A DNA stretch of 64,000 bases from Anthracocystis setariae (GCA_928724745.1 CAKMXJ010000008.1:496001-560000); one strand, 5' to 3'. Positions 1 through 9,992 are shown, counted from the first letter of the stretch. Translations and numbers: made by a program. Notes: a model not told the origin generated them from the sequence alone.

Positions 1-560
1 GTATACGGTGATGAGCTGACCCACCGGTATCCACCAAGACGTGAAGGGCCCAGATTATAGTGGACAGTACCCTTTGTCTTCATCCAGAATCGTCGTGTTG
101 GCAGCTCAAGACGGTCTCCACCACTTTCTCGGATCAAAGGATCCGCAGATGTTATTCCCCTTTCCGATCGTAACCGATAGCCACGCGTAGTTAAGCAATA
201 TAGTTGAAACTTAGCAGCTGTGCAGTACAGACCGTTGTGCCAAACCATTGACACATGATGTGACCGATGGCATTGACCTGTCGAACGACACCCTTTTCTT
301 TTCAAGACCGAAAGCATGCGCAGATTTGCGGGTATGAATGGATTGGATGGATGGAAATAGACACACGTCCCATGCTGGACACCCACAAGCTATCGGTGTT
401 AAAAGGTATCAGCTAACTGGTCAACAAGTAAGTTCGCACCGATCTTCACACACCCTCAATTAATCATCATGGTAAATTGCTTTCGGTAGGCGCGGTTTAC
501 GGTTCGGATCGGGAAGAAGAAGACCAAAGACGATGACATTCGCAGCTGATGCAAACGCTC
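1..560. other. non-coding stretch at left edge
   Basis: I see no convincing reading frame on either strand and no RNA gene. It lies downstream (3') of the minus-strand secreted-protein gene and may hold its terminator and the flank of a gene outside the window. Confidence 0.5.
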
Positions 561-1169
561 CTACACTGGACTGCGGACGGCTTCACTGACACTGGTCAAC
601 GCCGGCAAAGTGGACAAGTGGGACCAAAGATGCTCTGCGTCCAAGACCTGGCCGCTTTGCAGCTGCAGTGTGTTTTGCATGGGTATCCTGTCGAGTCTGG
701 CTGACATATCGTCGATGCCGTTAACGACGACAATGTCGTGGAGGTAGAAGTTGTTTAGGTGTTTTGCGAACCCATTTGGAACGAGTGGATCCTTGGGTGT
801 CAGTGTAAGTAGGGCCAACTTTTCGCCTCTGCCTTCCGGTCTGATATGAAGGGCAACCGCCATGGTGTGGTGTCCATGCAGCCCAGGACCCAGGTAGATG
901 AATCGACGACGAGAGGCGGACGAGCGGATCTCGTGCATGACGAGCTGCGGGGAGATGAGGTTGCCGGGTAGCGGGACGACGGAGAGCCTGTAAGGAGGGT
1001 GGGAGAATGGAGGCGAGGTGAGGGTAGATGATAGGCGGGCGGGGAAGGGGCTTTCCTCGAGTGGGAAGTGGTGGAAGTTAAAGGGTTCCAGGAAGTACGG
1101 TTTGCCATGCAGTACAGCAGTCGTCGAGCTGAAGAGATTCAGGAGAAGGAACAGAGAGAGAGGCATCAT
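561..1169 (-). CDS. small secreted protein, candidate effector
   Basis: The 202-residue product begins with a clear signal peptide: a Met-Met start, a Leu/Phe-rich core over about residues 3-14 and a Ser-Thr-Thr-Ala cleavage-type site near residue 18. The mature part is rich in Pro, His and Leu, contains no cysteine and has no membrane segment, so it is probably secreted rather than anchored. I recognise no domain. A cysteine-free secreted protein of unknown fold fits the pattern of smut-fungus effectors, but that role is inference from the signal peptide and small size only. The start at 1169 is chosen because it places the hydrophobic core at the N-terminus; the second Met, one codon later, is equivalent. 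The neighbouring ORF at 1348-1783 appears broken, so this left edge is the least housekeeping-like part of the window. It could instead be a small wall or lumenal protein. Confidence 0.6.
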   Translation of the reverse strand: MMPLSLFLLLNLFSSTTAVLHGKPYFLEPFNFHHFPLEESPFPARLSSTLTSPPFSHPPYRLSVVPLPGNLISPQLVMHEIRSSASRRRFIYLGPGLHGHHTMAVALHIRPEGRGEKLALLTLTPKDPLVPNGFAKHLNNFYLHDIVVVNGIDDMSARLDRIPMQNTLQLQSGQVLDAEHLWSHLSTLPALTSVSEAVRSPV

Positions 1170-1347
1170 AATGGATGTTGAAGGTGACGCGAATGGAGAA
1201 GACAGAAGTGGTAAAGAAGGGCTCTAGATATCTATCCAGGACCGAGCAGAGAGCTTCGAAAAGGATGCGCTAGTTCCGAAACTATCTCGTCACTGGTGAT
1301 CTGAGAGCTGGAGATCGTCAGCCGTGTGACCTCATACTGTCGGTAGC

Positions 1348-1783
1348 TCATTTCGCGATCAAGTCAGCGATCGACTCCTCGACATCGTCCCTCATCTTTC
1401 CTCCTCGACCCACTCCTCCGAGAACCTGAAGTTTATTCGTCAAGCACGCTAACAAATCTCTCACTTGTCTCACGGTTGAATATTGCATCAATGTAGATGC
1501 TGACGACGAAGAGCGACACCTAGGAAATCCGCTTCCTCGCGTTATCGACCTTGGGAATGTCAATATCAAGAGGGGGGGCAAAAACAAAGTCGGTGCGATC
1601 CCTGAGAAGCGTCGCATCTTGGTTGGGTGATCTATCTAGCCTAAGGGGAATCCCGCTGAGGGGGAAGTTCCGGATTGTGTACGATCGCAAAGTATCATCC
1701 ACCCGCACTTCATGAGAACGGGGGGATTGATTTGCTCTCGTATGATCTGTAGGCATTGTGAGGGAGAAAAAGTGACCACACAC
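1348..1783 (-). pseudogene. broken or mis-spliced small ORF, uncertain
   Basis: Reading the minus strand, a Met at 1758 (another lies upstream at 1783) opens a frame with protein-like composition that ends in a TAG at 1520-1522. The same frame then continues for 28 codons to a TAA, and a second frame ending at 1348 finishes with a charged, helix-like tail (Gly-Gly-Lys-Met-Arg-Asp-Asp-Val-Glu-Glu-Ser). A 48-nt segment with a GTGAGA donor and a TTCAG acceptor lies between about 1422 and 1469, but no splice I can find joins the first frame to the last. It may be a small gene whose introns I misread, or a decayed one. I recognise no family. There is no evidence of expression. Confidence 0.25.
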
Positions 1784-1878
1784 TGCGGACGGCGGGGCTA
1801 GTATCCAAGGTCGACTGCTTGTCTAATTATGCTGCTTAGCTTTCATAAACGACTCGCCTAACATCTGCTTGCACCATT

Positions 1879-4185
1879 CTACTTCTTCCTGTCTGAGCTG
1901 GGGCTGATGGGCAAACCCACGGCGCGCTTCCTCCTCTGACCGCTTTCGAAGCGCTTTGCACTCGGCAGCTCTCTGCCCAAGGCATCTGGTTTCTTCACCT
2001 CGTAAATCCTAACGATCCAGTTCTCGCTGGTGAACGCCTCATCCAGATAATCCAACTGCGGACTAACGCTGGGACCCGGTGTACCTCTCACGCGATCCTG
2101 ACCGACCCGACCCCCGAAAAGATCGTTGAAGCGGTAGTACGACATCTTGTACAGAAGCGAATCCTTCATAGTCTGTGTCGCTTGGTCATCGATACGGTAC
2201 TCGCCTCGATTGGTAAAGAAGTTGCGCTCGATCACTTCGTCCGGCCACACACCCTGAGCGATTCGGATCATCCACAGATACTTGTTGATGTCATCTCCCG
2301 AGAAGCCAAGCAATCCTCCAAAGATGATCAGCACATAATCCACATCGTGCTTGCGAAGGATCGGGTACGATTTCTCCTCGGGACTCGACATCGCCTTGCC
2401 GACAGTGGCGATGTGCGTGTTGTTCCAGGTATTGTTGTCGACGAGAGTGGGTCGATCCGCCATACCAGCAATCTGGTATCCATAGTCCCACCACGACATG
2501 ACCTTGGCATCCGTCTTGGTATTCTGTCGCAACCAATAGTACGCTTCGCGGAAATCGTCAATGATGTGCTGACTTCCATCGTTGTTGCGCGAACTCAGCA
2601 CCACCGAGGGCGAAGAATACGCGGTCGACGTGACAAACGTGCAGTGCAACACGAACACGAGCAGCATCAGAAGTGAGTAGATGGTGACAATGAAGCGAGA
2701 ATCCAGCCCAAACACGCCAAACTTGGAGCTGTAGAACGACTTGGCTCCAAACTCGGGCTCCGAGTCAACCTCGTGTTCGATCTTCTTGGGCTTCTTGTCG
2801 TCCTTGACGTCCTCGTCGGCAGGGATCGGCTCCTTGGGGTCGAGGTAAGTCTGAAGCAGAGTCGACATGGCGATAGCAGCACTGACACACACCACTGGGG
2901 TGAGCGTGAGCATCAATCGCACCATGACACCGGCAAAATAGCTGGCCATGACCGCATACACGATCACAAATACGTGCTCGTCCCTGAGTTCCTTGAAGAG
3001 CAAAAACACACCAACAGGGAAAAGGAAGACGAGCATCTGCAGATCAAAGAAGAAGCTTGGCCAAGCCGGAGGCTGGTGTTCGCTGACCGATGCGATGATG
3101 GGAATGTGCTTCTTGGCATAGCCCGTGTCCCAAAGCGAGTAGAATCGACCGTTCCAAGGTGCAATGTAGCCCGCGTAGGTGGCAGCAACGAGAGCGACGA
3201 AAGAGAGACCGGCGACAACAACAACGAAACCGACCAGGAGGTACTTGAACTGCTTGCTTGGGACATGGGAGCGGACAAGTTCGACGAAAGCGACCAGCTG
3301 AAGCAGGCCAAACACTCCGAGGGCGGCCATGTGCTCGCTGGTGCGAAGGGGGAGGAAGCCTACGAATGGGACTTGCATGGATGCGAGCGTTCCAACAGCG
3401 TAGAAGGTGGAGTAGGCGATGTAGAGTCTCGAGCTGAATCGACCCATCAGGATGAGCACGAGCGCGTGAAGAGGGAGCATGTTGGTGATGAATACATAGC
3501 CACCCCAAGCAGCGACCATGTAGAAGTAGAACAAGGCCGTGGCAACACCCCAGAGCGCAGAACCGTCCTTGAGCGCCTTGATCCACAGGTAGAAGGTCAT
3601 CATGAGCAAAAAGATGGCGATGGCCTCGTTGTCGTACGAGCCTGCCACCGAACGAGAGATGTAGCCTGGCGCGATTCCGATGAAAGCAGCTGCCAACAAT
3701 CCAGCGGCATCGTCCTTCATCGCTGCGGTGAACTTGTAAGTCGCCCATGCTGTCAATCCAGAGAAGGCGGGCGCGAGGAGTACACAAATGTTTCTAATGT
3801 CGACCGGAATGTTCAAAGAGAGGAACAGGTTGTAGATAGTGCCAGACGTGACCATCAGACCGGGATACGCTGTGCCACCGGCCGCCCTTCCCAAGGGGTA
3901 CCAGGCAGTGGCATCGAACCAGTTCCAGAACCTGTAGAATCCATCAGTGGTGAGCACTTTGGTAGCGCGGAAGTTGAACCAAGGATCGAACTCGTGGATA
4001 ATGGATTCGTGACGAACGACGGCGAAAAGTCGAGACGAAACGGCCGCTCCAGCGATCAGCAAGATGATGATGAGACGGAGAAGCGAAAGGATGTTCTTGT
4101 TGGCTTCGGCAGACAAGGTCGGAAGTCGGTAAGCGGTGCGTATTGGAGCACCACCCGAGGACGAAGATTTTGTTCCGCCGGACAT
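1879..4185 (-). CDS. STT3: oligosaccharyltransferase catalytic subunit STT3
   Basis: A 768-residue intronless polytopic protein, the usual length for fungal Stt3. It transfers the Glc3Man9GlcNAc2 glycan from dolichol pyrophosphate to Asn in N-X-S/T sequons in the ER lumen. After a Ser-rich start come a first transmembrane helix and the lumenal Glu-Phe-Asp-Pro-Trp-Phe-Asn-Phe-Arg motif (about residues 65-73), which carries metal-binding acidic residues. About a dozen further hydrophobic helices follow, then the signature Trp-Trp-Asp-Tyr-Gly around residues 564-568, which binds the +2 Ser/Thr of the sequon. A Asn-Asn-Thr-Trp-Asn-Asn-Thr stretch follows, itself a potential glycosylation site as in other Stt3 proteins. 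An acidic Lys/Asp/Glu-rich loop lies near residues 455-475. The Met at 4185 is the first in frame and precedes the expected N-terminus. It lies tandem with VPS18 upstream. Confidence 0.97.
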   Translation of the reverse strand: MSGGTKSSSSGGAPIRTAYRLPTLSAEANKNILSLLRLIIILLIAGAAVSSRLFAVVRHESIIHEFDPWFNFRATKVLTTDGFYRFWNWFDATAWYPLGRAAGGTAYPGLMVTSGTIYNLFLSLNIPVDIRNICVLLAPAFSGLTAWATYKFTAAMKDDAAGLLAAAFIGIAPGYISRSVAGSYDNEAIAIFLLMMTFYLWIKALKDGSALWGVATALFYFYMVAAWGGYVFITNMLPLHALVLILMGRFSSRLYIAYSTFYAVGTLASMQVPFVGFLPLRTSEHMAALGVFGLLQLVAFVELVRSHVPSKQFKYLLVGFVVVVAGLSFVALVAATYAGYIAPWNGRFYSLWDTGYAKKHIPIIASVSEHQPPAWPSFFFDLQMLVFLFPVGVFLLFKELRDEHVFVIVYAVMASYFAGVMVRLMLTLTPVVCVSAAIAMSTLLQTYLDPKEPIPADEDVKDDKKPKKIEHEVDSEPEFGAKSFYSSKFGVFGLDSRFIVTIYSLLMLLVFVLHCTFVTSTAYSSPSVVLSSRNNDGSQHIIDDFREAYYWLRQNTKTDAKVMSWWDYGYQIAGMADRPTLVDNNTWNNTHIATVGKAMSSPEEKSYPILRKHDVDYVLIIFGGLLGFSGDDINKYLWMIRIAQGVWPDEVIERNFFTNRGEYRIDDQATQTMKDSLLYKMSYYRFNDLFGGRVGQDRVRGTPGPSVSPQLDYLDEAFTSENWIVRIYEVKKPDALGRELPSAKRFESGQRRKRAVGLPISPSSDRKK

Positions 4186-4652
4186 CTTGAGGTAGACGTC
4201 GTTGAAAAGCGGCGGAAGAGGTGAAGTAGAAGGTGGTTGAGAGAGAGAATTTAAGCTGAAGGGAAGAAGGACAAGTGTGTAGATGAGCAGATGCTAGTAG
4301 TAACGAACGAGTTGTGGTTGGTCAGTGCTTTTTTTGTTTCTCTCTTTGCTCTGCACCGCCAAACCAAAGCGCAGCCGTCCGTGCGTTTCTTCTCAAAAGC
4401 AGCCGCCACACTTCCACGTCCACTGCTGCCTTCTTTATTTGTCGCGCGAGAAGCAACACACAAATTCAGAAAAGCGATTGTCACCATTAACCGCGCTAAC
4501 AAACACAATTATTCGTCGTTCAAAACAAAACAGGTTTCAGACATTCAACCAACAGTGCCAGATGCACTTACATCGGTCCCAAGAGCAAGCAGCATACGGT
4601 ATAGTAAAAAAAAAAAAAAAAAAAAAGTATCAGGTTCAAGTGCGGATCTAGC
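4186..4652. other. intergenic region, STT3 promoter and VPS18 3' end
   Basis: This 467-bp gap separates two minus-strand genes, so it must contain the VPS18 3'UTR and the STT3 promoter. It holds a run of 21 A at 4606-4626 (a T run on the coding strand), 27 bases past the VPS18 stop. No convincing ORF is present. Confidence 0.6.
4606..4626. repeat. A21 homopolymer
   Basis: A run of 21 A on the plus strand, just outside the VPS18 stop codon on the 3' side. Confidence 0.95.
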
Positions 4653-7600
4653 TTACAACGCCCACTCATCAACAGCCTCCTGATCCGAGATGAAAGGTCT
4701 CCCAATAGCGTTGGCCGTGCCATCGCACATCGGACAGTTACCCGCAATAAGCGCATCCAACTGGTCCCTCAGCTGCTGGATCCGTTCTTGATCTTCGATA
4801 CTCCTTGTGCTCCCCACCACACTCTTACCGTCCTGTTGTTCTCCATTCGCTTCTGTCTCTGCTACTACAAGCGCCGCAGCCCTCCTCTGAGCAGCAGTTC
4901 TCGAGCCCGCCACCCAGTCGGTTGTCGGATTGGAGAAAGGATCGAGCGGCGCCAACACCCTCCTTCCTCCAGCGACACTGACACTGACACCAGCAGAGAT
5001 AGCACTGATCACCGCGTCAGGTACGACCATTTCCCTCAGCTTGTCAAGCCCAACAGCCGCCGTAACGTTGCCCAACCCTCTTGTCGCACTCGCTATCGCC
5101 TTGCTGCCGTCCTTCAAGAATCCCATGTTTTGCAACGCCGTGTTCGGTACGGCCGGCACCTCCCCGCTGGTGAGCGACGAGATCTGCTGTTGAAGCTCCA
5201 AGAGCTTCCTGAGTTGCCTGGTCGACATCGTCTTTGTCACCTCGCCGATCAAACAGTCCGCATGGAACCCGTGTCGGCAAGGGAAAATGTAGAACTGTCT
5301 TTCTACCAAACCTCTTGAACAATGCCCGCAGGTTTGTGCCGGCTCAATTGTGACGAACCGCTCGCGTAATTTGGCGATGTCTTGCTGAATGGCCGCAGCT
5401 GAACGGCTCGCTTCATCCATCTCGTCCTTGAGCGCCTCGATGTGCGACGCATACCCTTCAAGGGCCTCGCAAATGTCATCCTTGCAATCATCGATAACGG
5501 CAAAGTCTGGGAAGAATGGCAACACATCTTCGATCGAGATGAGGTCTGTTCGACGAAGGAACGCCATGGCAGACTTGATGTCGGCTGCAGTTCGGACCAC
5601 CTCCTTGGCCACCCTCAGCCAAAGTTTCTTGCGAAGATCGCGATCCAAGGATTCCGCCATGTCCGTACAGCTACAAGCAAGTTCCACTTCACCTTCCTGA
5701 ATCGCGAGTTCCACCGCGGATTCGAACAAGCCCATCTTGGCGTAGATTCGCACACATGCCTCCATCTGACCTTGAGAAGCACACGTTCGAAGTGCGTAGT
5801 CCAGATCGAAGTACGGATGGCCGGTGAGTGGGTTGGGCTTGGCTTCGTCGATGAAACTCAATAGTTCCTGCTTCGTCTCTTCCCGCTTCGGAAATTTTGT
5901 TGCTCGACGAGCCAGAAGGGTGAGGAGCAGGTTGTGGATGGCAGTATCCCTGCTGCCATTTTTACCGACAGCGATTCCGTAAAGATACTTGATGGCTTGA
6001 TCCGTTTCTCCAAGCTCCAAATCCGCCTCGTGCTGCAATAATGCGGGAATCAGCTTGCGCGGATCTAGCTTCTTCTGCCTAGACCAGCAATCCACCGTCT
6101 GTGCGGGCGCGTGTCGCATGAGGACGGATGCAAAGTTGTAATAGAGCTGAAGGGAGTCCTGCTGATTGATCGCATCAATCGCTTTGGTCCATTGCTTTGC
6201 CTGGACGTGATGCCTCACGATCCTCTCGTGGTCACCGATGACCGACGCAAAGTGAAGGTAGATGTCAGATCTTCCATGCTTCTTGATAAGATCGAAGGCA
6301 GTCTTTGGATCCAATAATGAGCGATACGTCGACAGGAATTGGTGCAATTCCTCGGTGATCAGCGTGATCTCGAGCTTATAGTTGTCTACGTCTTGACTAG
6401 CAGCTTCGGCTGCAGCCACGTCTTCGAGCTGGTTCATCTTGCCTAAGTAGATTTCGACGAGCCAGGTTGCGAGCATGATGCGCTGAGCAGTGTCGTGTGT
6501 CTTGTCCAGTCGCTCGAGTCGCATGACGAGATAGTAGCGAAGTGCATCACGCTGATCTGCATCTATGAATCGCAGGACGATCTCTTCGAAAGCACGCATG
6601 AAAGTCTGGGCGTAGCACTGGGCAGCCTGGATGTACTTGCCCTCGGCAAAGAAGCGGTCCCCTTGGAAAGATAGCACGGTGCCTCTTTGAATGCCTGGTT
6701 TTGCATACTTGAGCGCAGTATCGAACGATCCACGGTCCAAGTATACTCGCCAAACATGGCGATCTTCCTCTCGCATAACGAGCTCGAAGATGCTCGCATC
6801 CGTGTAGACCCAGTAGGTGCGTTTGGCAACATCGACAGCTGTGCCGATGACTCGCTCGTTCGGCTTGAGCGGCAGCGCTTCGTCAAAGATGACCTGGTCA
6901 TCAAGCGAGCTGATGGCCATGACCCTATCCTGGTACAGCAGCACAAAGTGAAACTCGGTGAGCGCGATGCTGAGCGGGATCTCGGTGATCGGTGCCTGTG
7001 TGAAGGCACTGTCATCGCCATTGGGAGCTGCGCTGAGTCGATGGCGCGCTTTGGCGAGGTGAACATCCTCTTCGATGGCGATGGCAGGATATGGCAAGAG
7101 ATTGGCGGACTCGATCACGCTGTCGCCTGCGGTTGCATCTTGTGCATATGAAAGTATGCCGTGGTATACGCCTGGTCCTGTGAGCCATGCCAGCGCCGAT
7201 GCATGTTTCGCGTTGTTCGGTGCCCAGGTGTGTAGCTCGGAATAAGGCAGGTCTCCCGGCAGTTCCGACTTGAGGTTCGGCGAAGCATCACCACGATAGG
7301 GTAAGAAGAGCTTGTCGTAGAGAGAGTGTGACTCGGACTCGTCTGACCGAGGCTTTGAGAGGATACCGACATACTCATAGATGCGTGTGCTGGTCGTGGC
7401 TATGACCACGGCTCTTCGCAGATCGCTGGCCTTTGCGGATGGTCCTGCCCCTGCGTTGCTTGTTGCTGTTCGTGGGAAGGTCTCTGTCGCCAAGCCAGTG
7501 ATTGGCTGTCGTTCGGGCAAACTGATCATGTGTCGCACGACGCGATCCACATCCCCCCTCTCTGCACCGTTGCCGGCTGTCCTTCTTGCGATCTTGTCAA

Positions 7601-8462
7601 AGATGTCACCATCATCCGGATCACTCCCAACAGGAGCTGTGATGACCACTTCGTAGATGTCGCCTGACCTAGTACCGATGAGGATCTCCTTGGTCGATGA
7701 CAGGGCCGGATGTCCGTTGGCTGGGCGCTTCCGCGAGCTTGGTGCTGTACTTGACGCTTGACCATCCTTGTTCCAAGCGACACTCTCGATGATGTGGCCT
7801 TTGAGCTTGTTAAACAGTCGGGCCTTCTTCCATCCACTTGCCCAGTAATAGTTGTCGCCATTTCGCATGGCAAGTAGCAGATGCACGCCAGAAGAGTCGG
7901 CGAACATCTTGTGTGGACCGACGGTGCTTGGATCTGGCGGGGGTGCGTTACGTGCTGAGCGAGGGGTGGGCGGAATGGGAACATCAGCCTCCTCGACGTG
8001 CTCGGGATCATCGAGATTGATGCGAACCAGCCTTGGCGGTGCAGTGGGGAAAGGGTTGGCCCCTTGTGAAGAGGTAGGATACGCGTAAAGGCACATGGTG
8101 AGAATGTTGCTCGCTACGGTCATCAATGACAGCGGGGCCGAGAAGGCATACTGAACACGCCCTAGCTGAAAGATCGGATCGGTGTGGGAAGATGGTCCAG
8201 CATCACTAGAAACGAATCCGGTCTCCAAGGCGGCTATCGGATCCAGCACAGTTGCACCGAACGCGTTGCCGCCTTCTTTAGCGTCGACGCCGTCCGATTC
8301 GAATCCATCGTTGATCGATGCGTAGGTCTTGGAGGCACCGTGCTGCGTCGATGGACTTTCAGCAGCATAGTTGCGGTTGCTAATGTTGTTGTAGTTTCGT
8401 CTTCTGGCGGATGAGGGTGTTTGTTGGGACGACGACGAGTTCTGAACGAAATCATCAAACAT
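4653..8462 (-). CDS. PEP3: vacuolar sorting protein Vps18/Pep3, HOPS-CORVET core
   Basis: A 1269-residue protein (from the Met at 8462) of the Pep3/Vps18 family, a shared core subunit of the HOPS and CORVET tethers that drive endosome and vacuole fusion. The N-terminal half (about 90-600) is beta-propeller-like, including a Ser-Gly-Val-His-Leu-Leu-Leu stretch and a Trp-Ala-Pro-Asn segment. The C-terminal half (about 600-1000) is an alpha-solenoid of clathrin-type repeats. A RING-type zinc site starts with Cys-Gly-His-Cys near residue 1043 and Cys-Arg-His-Gly-Phe-His-Ala-Asp-Cys, and closes with Cys-Pro-Met-Cys near 1241. Between these lies an insertion of about 170 residues, much longer than in a compact RING. 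The frame is open to a Met at 8579, but I chose 8462 because the Met-Phe-Asp-Asp-Phe start looks natural and the upstream 39 codons are Arg/His-rich leader-like sequence. Confidence 0.93.
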   Translation of the reverse strand: MFDDFVQNSSSSQQTPSSARRRNYNNISNRNYAAESPSTQHGASKTYASINDGFESDGVDAKEGGNAFGATVLDPIAALETGFVSSDAGPSSHTDPIFQLGRVQYAFSAPLSLMTVASNILTMCLYAYPTSSQGANPFPTAPPRLVRINLDDPEHVEEADVPIPPTPRSARNAPPPDPSTVGPHKMFADSSGVHLLLAMRNGDNYYWASGWKKARLFNKLKGHIIESVAWNKDGQASSTAPSSRKRPANGHPALSSTKEILIGTRSGDIYEVVITAPVGSDPDDGDIFDKIARRTAGNGAERGDVDRVVRHMISLPERQPITGLATETFPRTATSNAGAGPSAKASDLRRAVVIATTSTRIYEYVGILSKPRSDESESHSLYDKLFLPYRGDASPNLKSELPGDLPYSELHTWAPNNAKHASALAWLTGPGVYHGILSYAQDATAGDSVIESANLLPYPAIAIEEDVHLAKARHRLSAAPNGDDSAFTQAPITEIPLSIALTEFHFVLLYQDRVMAISSLDDQVIFDEALPLKPNERVIGTAVDVAKRTYWVYTDASIFELVMREEDRHVWRVYLDRGSFDTALKYAKPGIQRGTVLSFQGDRFFAEGKYIQAAQCYAQTFMRAFEEIVLRFIDADQRDALRYYLVMRLERLDKTHDTAQRIMLATWLVEIYLGKMNQLEDVAAAEAASQDVDNYKLEITLITEELHQFLSTYRSLLDPKTAFDLIKKHGRSDIYLHFASVIGDHERIVRHHVQAKQWTKAIDAINQQDSLQLYYNFASVLMRHAPAQTVDCWSRQKKLDPRKLIPALLQHEADLELGETDQAIKYLYGIAVGKNGSRDTAIHNLLLTLLARRATKFPKREETKQELLSFIDEAKPNPLTGHPYFDLDYALRTCASQGQMEACVRIYAKMGLFESAVELAIQEGEVELACSCTDMAESLDRDLRKKLWLRVAKEVVRTAADIKSAMAFLRRTDLISIEDVLPFFPDFAVIDDCKDDICEALEGYASHIEALKDEMDEASRSAAAIQQDIAKLRERFVTIEPAQTCGHCSRGLVERQFYIFPCRHGFHADCLIGEVTKTMSTRQLRKLLELQQQISSLTSGEVPAVPNTALQNMGFLKDGSKAIASATRGLGNVTAAVGLDKLREMVVPDAVISAISAGVSVSVAGGRRVLAPLDPFSNPTTDWVAGSRTAAQRRAAALVVAETEANGEQQDGKSVVGSTRSIEDQERIQQLRDQLDALIAGNCPMCDGTANAIGRPFISDQEAVDEWAL

Positions 8463-8987
8463 CCTTAGTATGCTGATCCAGCGCAGCGATCGGATGGAAG
8501 CCGAAACAGCGCAAGGGATATGGCGACGGAGATGCCGATGACACCGTTGTTGTCGGTCTCTTGTGGGGAAAGTTGGCAAGGTGATTTAGCAAAGAATTTG
8601 GCTCGGATTCAATGCATGCGCGATTCTACTCACGCTACTACTCTAACGGATGGCCCATCCGCGCCCCCTTTCTCACTATACGGTATTGCCGATTTTCCAG
8701 CTCATTTGCGTGTTAAGACCGCGATGAGAGGACGTTTCAGTGATTATTTTAGGTGGAGGGGGACTCCGGCACAGTTATCAAAAATAATGACGAACGGCTG
8801 CACCCGAAAGCTCTTGGCACCGGCGGAGACTCGATACGGTTGCAACAAAATGGACCGTGCAGCAGGCAGAACGAAGTACTCTAACTGCAGTTGGCTTGGG
8901 TCTTGGCTCTTATCGCATCTCTCCACCAGCTGCACACCAACCATCCTTACGCTCTCTTTCATCCTTTCTTGTTCTTCGCGGTGCAAG
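8463..8987. promoter_or_regulatory. divergent promoter region, VPS18 / MTP18-like
   Basis: A 525-bp gap between the start codons of a minus-strand and a plus-strand gene, so both promoters lie here. The plus-strand reading frame stays open from 8520 into the MTP18-like gene, but its residues look like leader rather than protein. A pyrimidine-rich stretch (8936-8980) directly precedes the plus-strand start. I see no clear TATA box. Confidence 0.55.
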
Positions 8988-9992
8988 ATGGTCGAGCTAT
9001 CAACAATCGAGCCACAGCGCTACATACCCATGTTTGGGCTAAGTGCACTTGGATTCCAGCTGCAAGGTGTCCTGTTCAACAGCGGCTTCAAGACATCAGC
9101 CTCTCTCCTCTCCACAAACACACCGGCCCCTTCGAGCAACACCACCTCGGCTTCGGGACTGGCTACTCCTACCCTCTCTACTGACCCGTTGGCTGAAGGC
9201 ACGCAAGATGTCATCGACCTTGAAAATGGACCTTCGCGTTACGCCGCCTATGCGATGCGTCTCAAGACCGTCATTGTTGCCTCGTCGCGATACGTAGCGT
9301 ATTCTTCGGATATCGGCGAAGCTTTCCGACCACTCACCCGGCCCGAAGTCGTACGTGGTGCCTACGCTATCTCTTGGACCTACATCCTCGGTGACGTCCT
9401 CTACTCTGGGTACAAGGCGGCCAAGCAATACGAGGCGCTCGCTTCCACTACATTCTCCAAATCGGGACCCCTGAACGAGTTTGAATCGGAAACCGCCAAA
9501 TATGCCGAGAAGCTTCTGTCCGAAGCCAAGGAGAACCTTCCTCTGGAGAAGCTGCTCGATGCAAAGACGCTGTCCTCGCTCTCTCCCACCGAAAAGGTGG
9601 AGCTGCGCAAACGACACACGAAGCGCCTCGCTGAGCACGGAGCACATGCTGGAGTTGACCCCAACCAAGTTTCGGAAGCCACCCATGTCGGACTCGTCAT
9701 GGCCCGTCGCGCCGTGTTCCAGAGCATCGCATCCATGGCGCTGCCTGCATTTACCATCCACAGTATCGTGCGTTACACGGCCCCGCTGTTCGCAAAGGCC
9801 AAGAGTCAGAGGTTGAGAGCAGCTGGACCGACGGTGGCAGGATTGATGTTTGTACCTGCATTGCCGTTCCTGTTCGACGAGCCGGTGGAGCATGTCATCG
9901 ACTTTGCTTTCGATTGGATGCAGGAGAGGGTGTTTGGTGGGCCCAAGGCTGCACACAAGGTGACCGAGGCTGCCAAGGAGAAGGTTCTTTAG
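8988..9992 (+). CDS. MTP18-family mitochondrial fission process protein
   Basis: A 334-residue protein (start Met at 8988). The family (MTFP1/MTP18) comprises inner-membrane proteins of mitochondria that promote fission. The conserved core is visible in three blocks: a segment with Arg-Gly-Ala-Tyr-Ala and Trp-Thr-Tyr-Ile-Leu-Gly-Asp (about residues 124-140), a block beginning His-Val-Gly-Leu-Val-Met-Ala-Arg-Arg near residue 228, and a C-terminal hydrophobic block rich in Pro-Ala-Leu-Pro-Phe followed by Asp-Glu-Pro-Val-Glu-His. Animal members are about 166 residues; this one is longer through a Ser/Thr-rich N-terminal region and a charged insertion (about 150-225). The start was chosen over the in-frame Met at 8520 because upstream codons read as leader. 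It runs tandem with the GH18 gene 335 bp downstream. Confidence 0.85.
   Translation: MVELSTIEPQRYIPMFGLSALGFQLQGVLFNSGFKTSASLLSTNTPAPSSNTTSASGLATPTLSTDPLAEGTQDVIDLENGPSRYAAYAMRLKTVIVASSRYVAYSSDIGEAFRPLTRPEVVRGAYAISWTYILGDVLYSGYKAAKQYEALASTTFSKSGPLNEFESETAKYAEKLLSEAKENLPLEKLLDAKTLSSLSPTEKVELRKRHTKRLAEHGAHAGVDPNQVSEATHVGLVMARRAVFQSIASMALPAFTIHSIVRYTAPLFAKAKSQRLRAAGPTVAGLMFVPALPFLFDEPVEHVIDFAFDWMQERVFGGPKAAHKVTEAAKEKVL

Noticed and set aside
2773..4224. 483-codon open frame on the plus strand over STT3
   Set aside because: It is antisense to a clearly conserved gene, and its residues are Asp/Glu/His/Arg-rich without blocks, typical of a shadow frame in GC-rich coding DNA.
9096..9956. 286-codon minus-strand frame over the MTP18-like gene
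   Set aside because: Antisense shadow; the plus-strand frame carries the family blocks.
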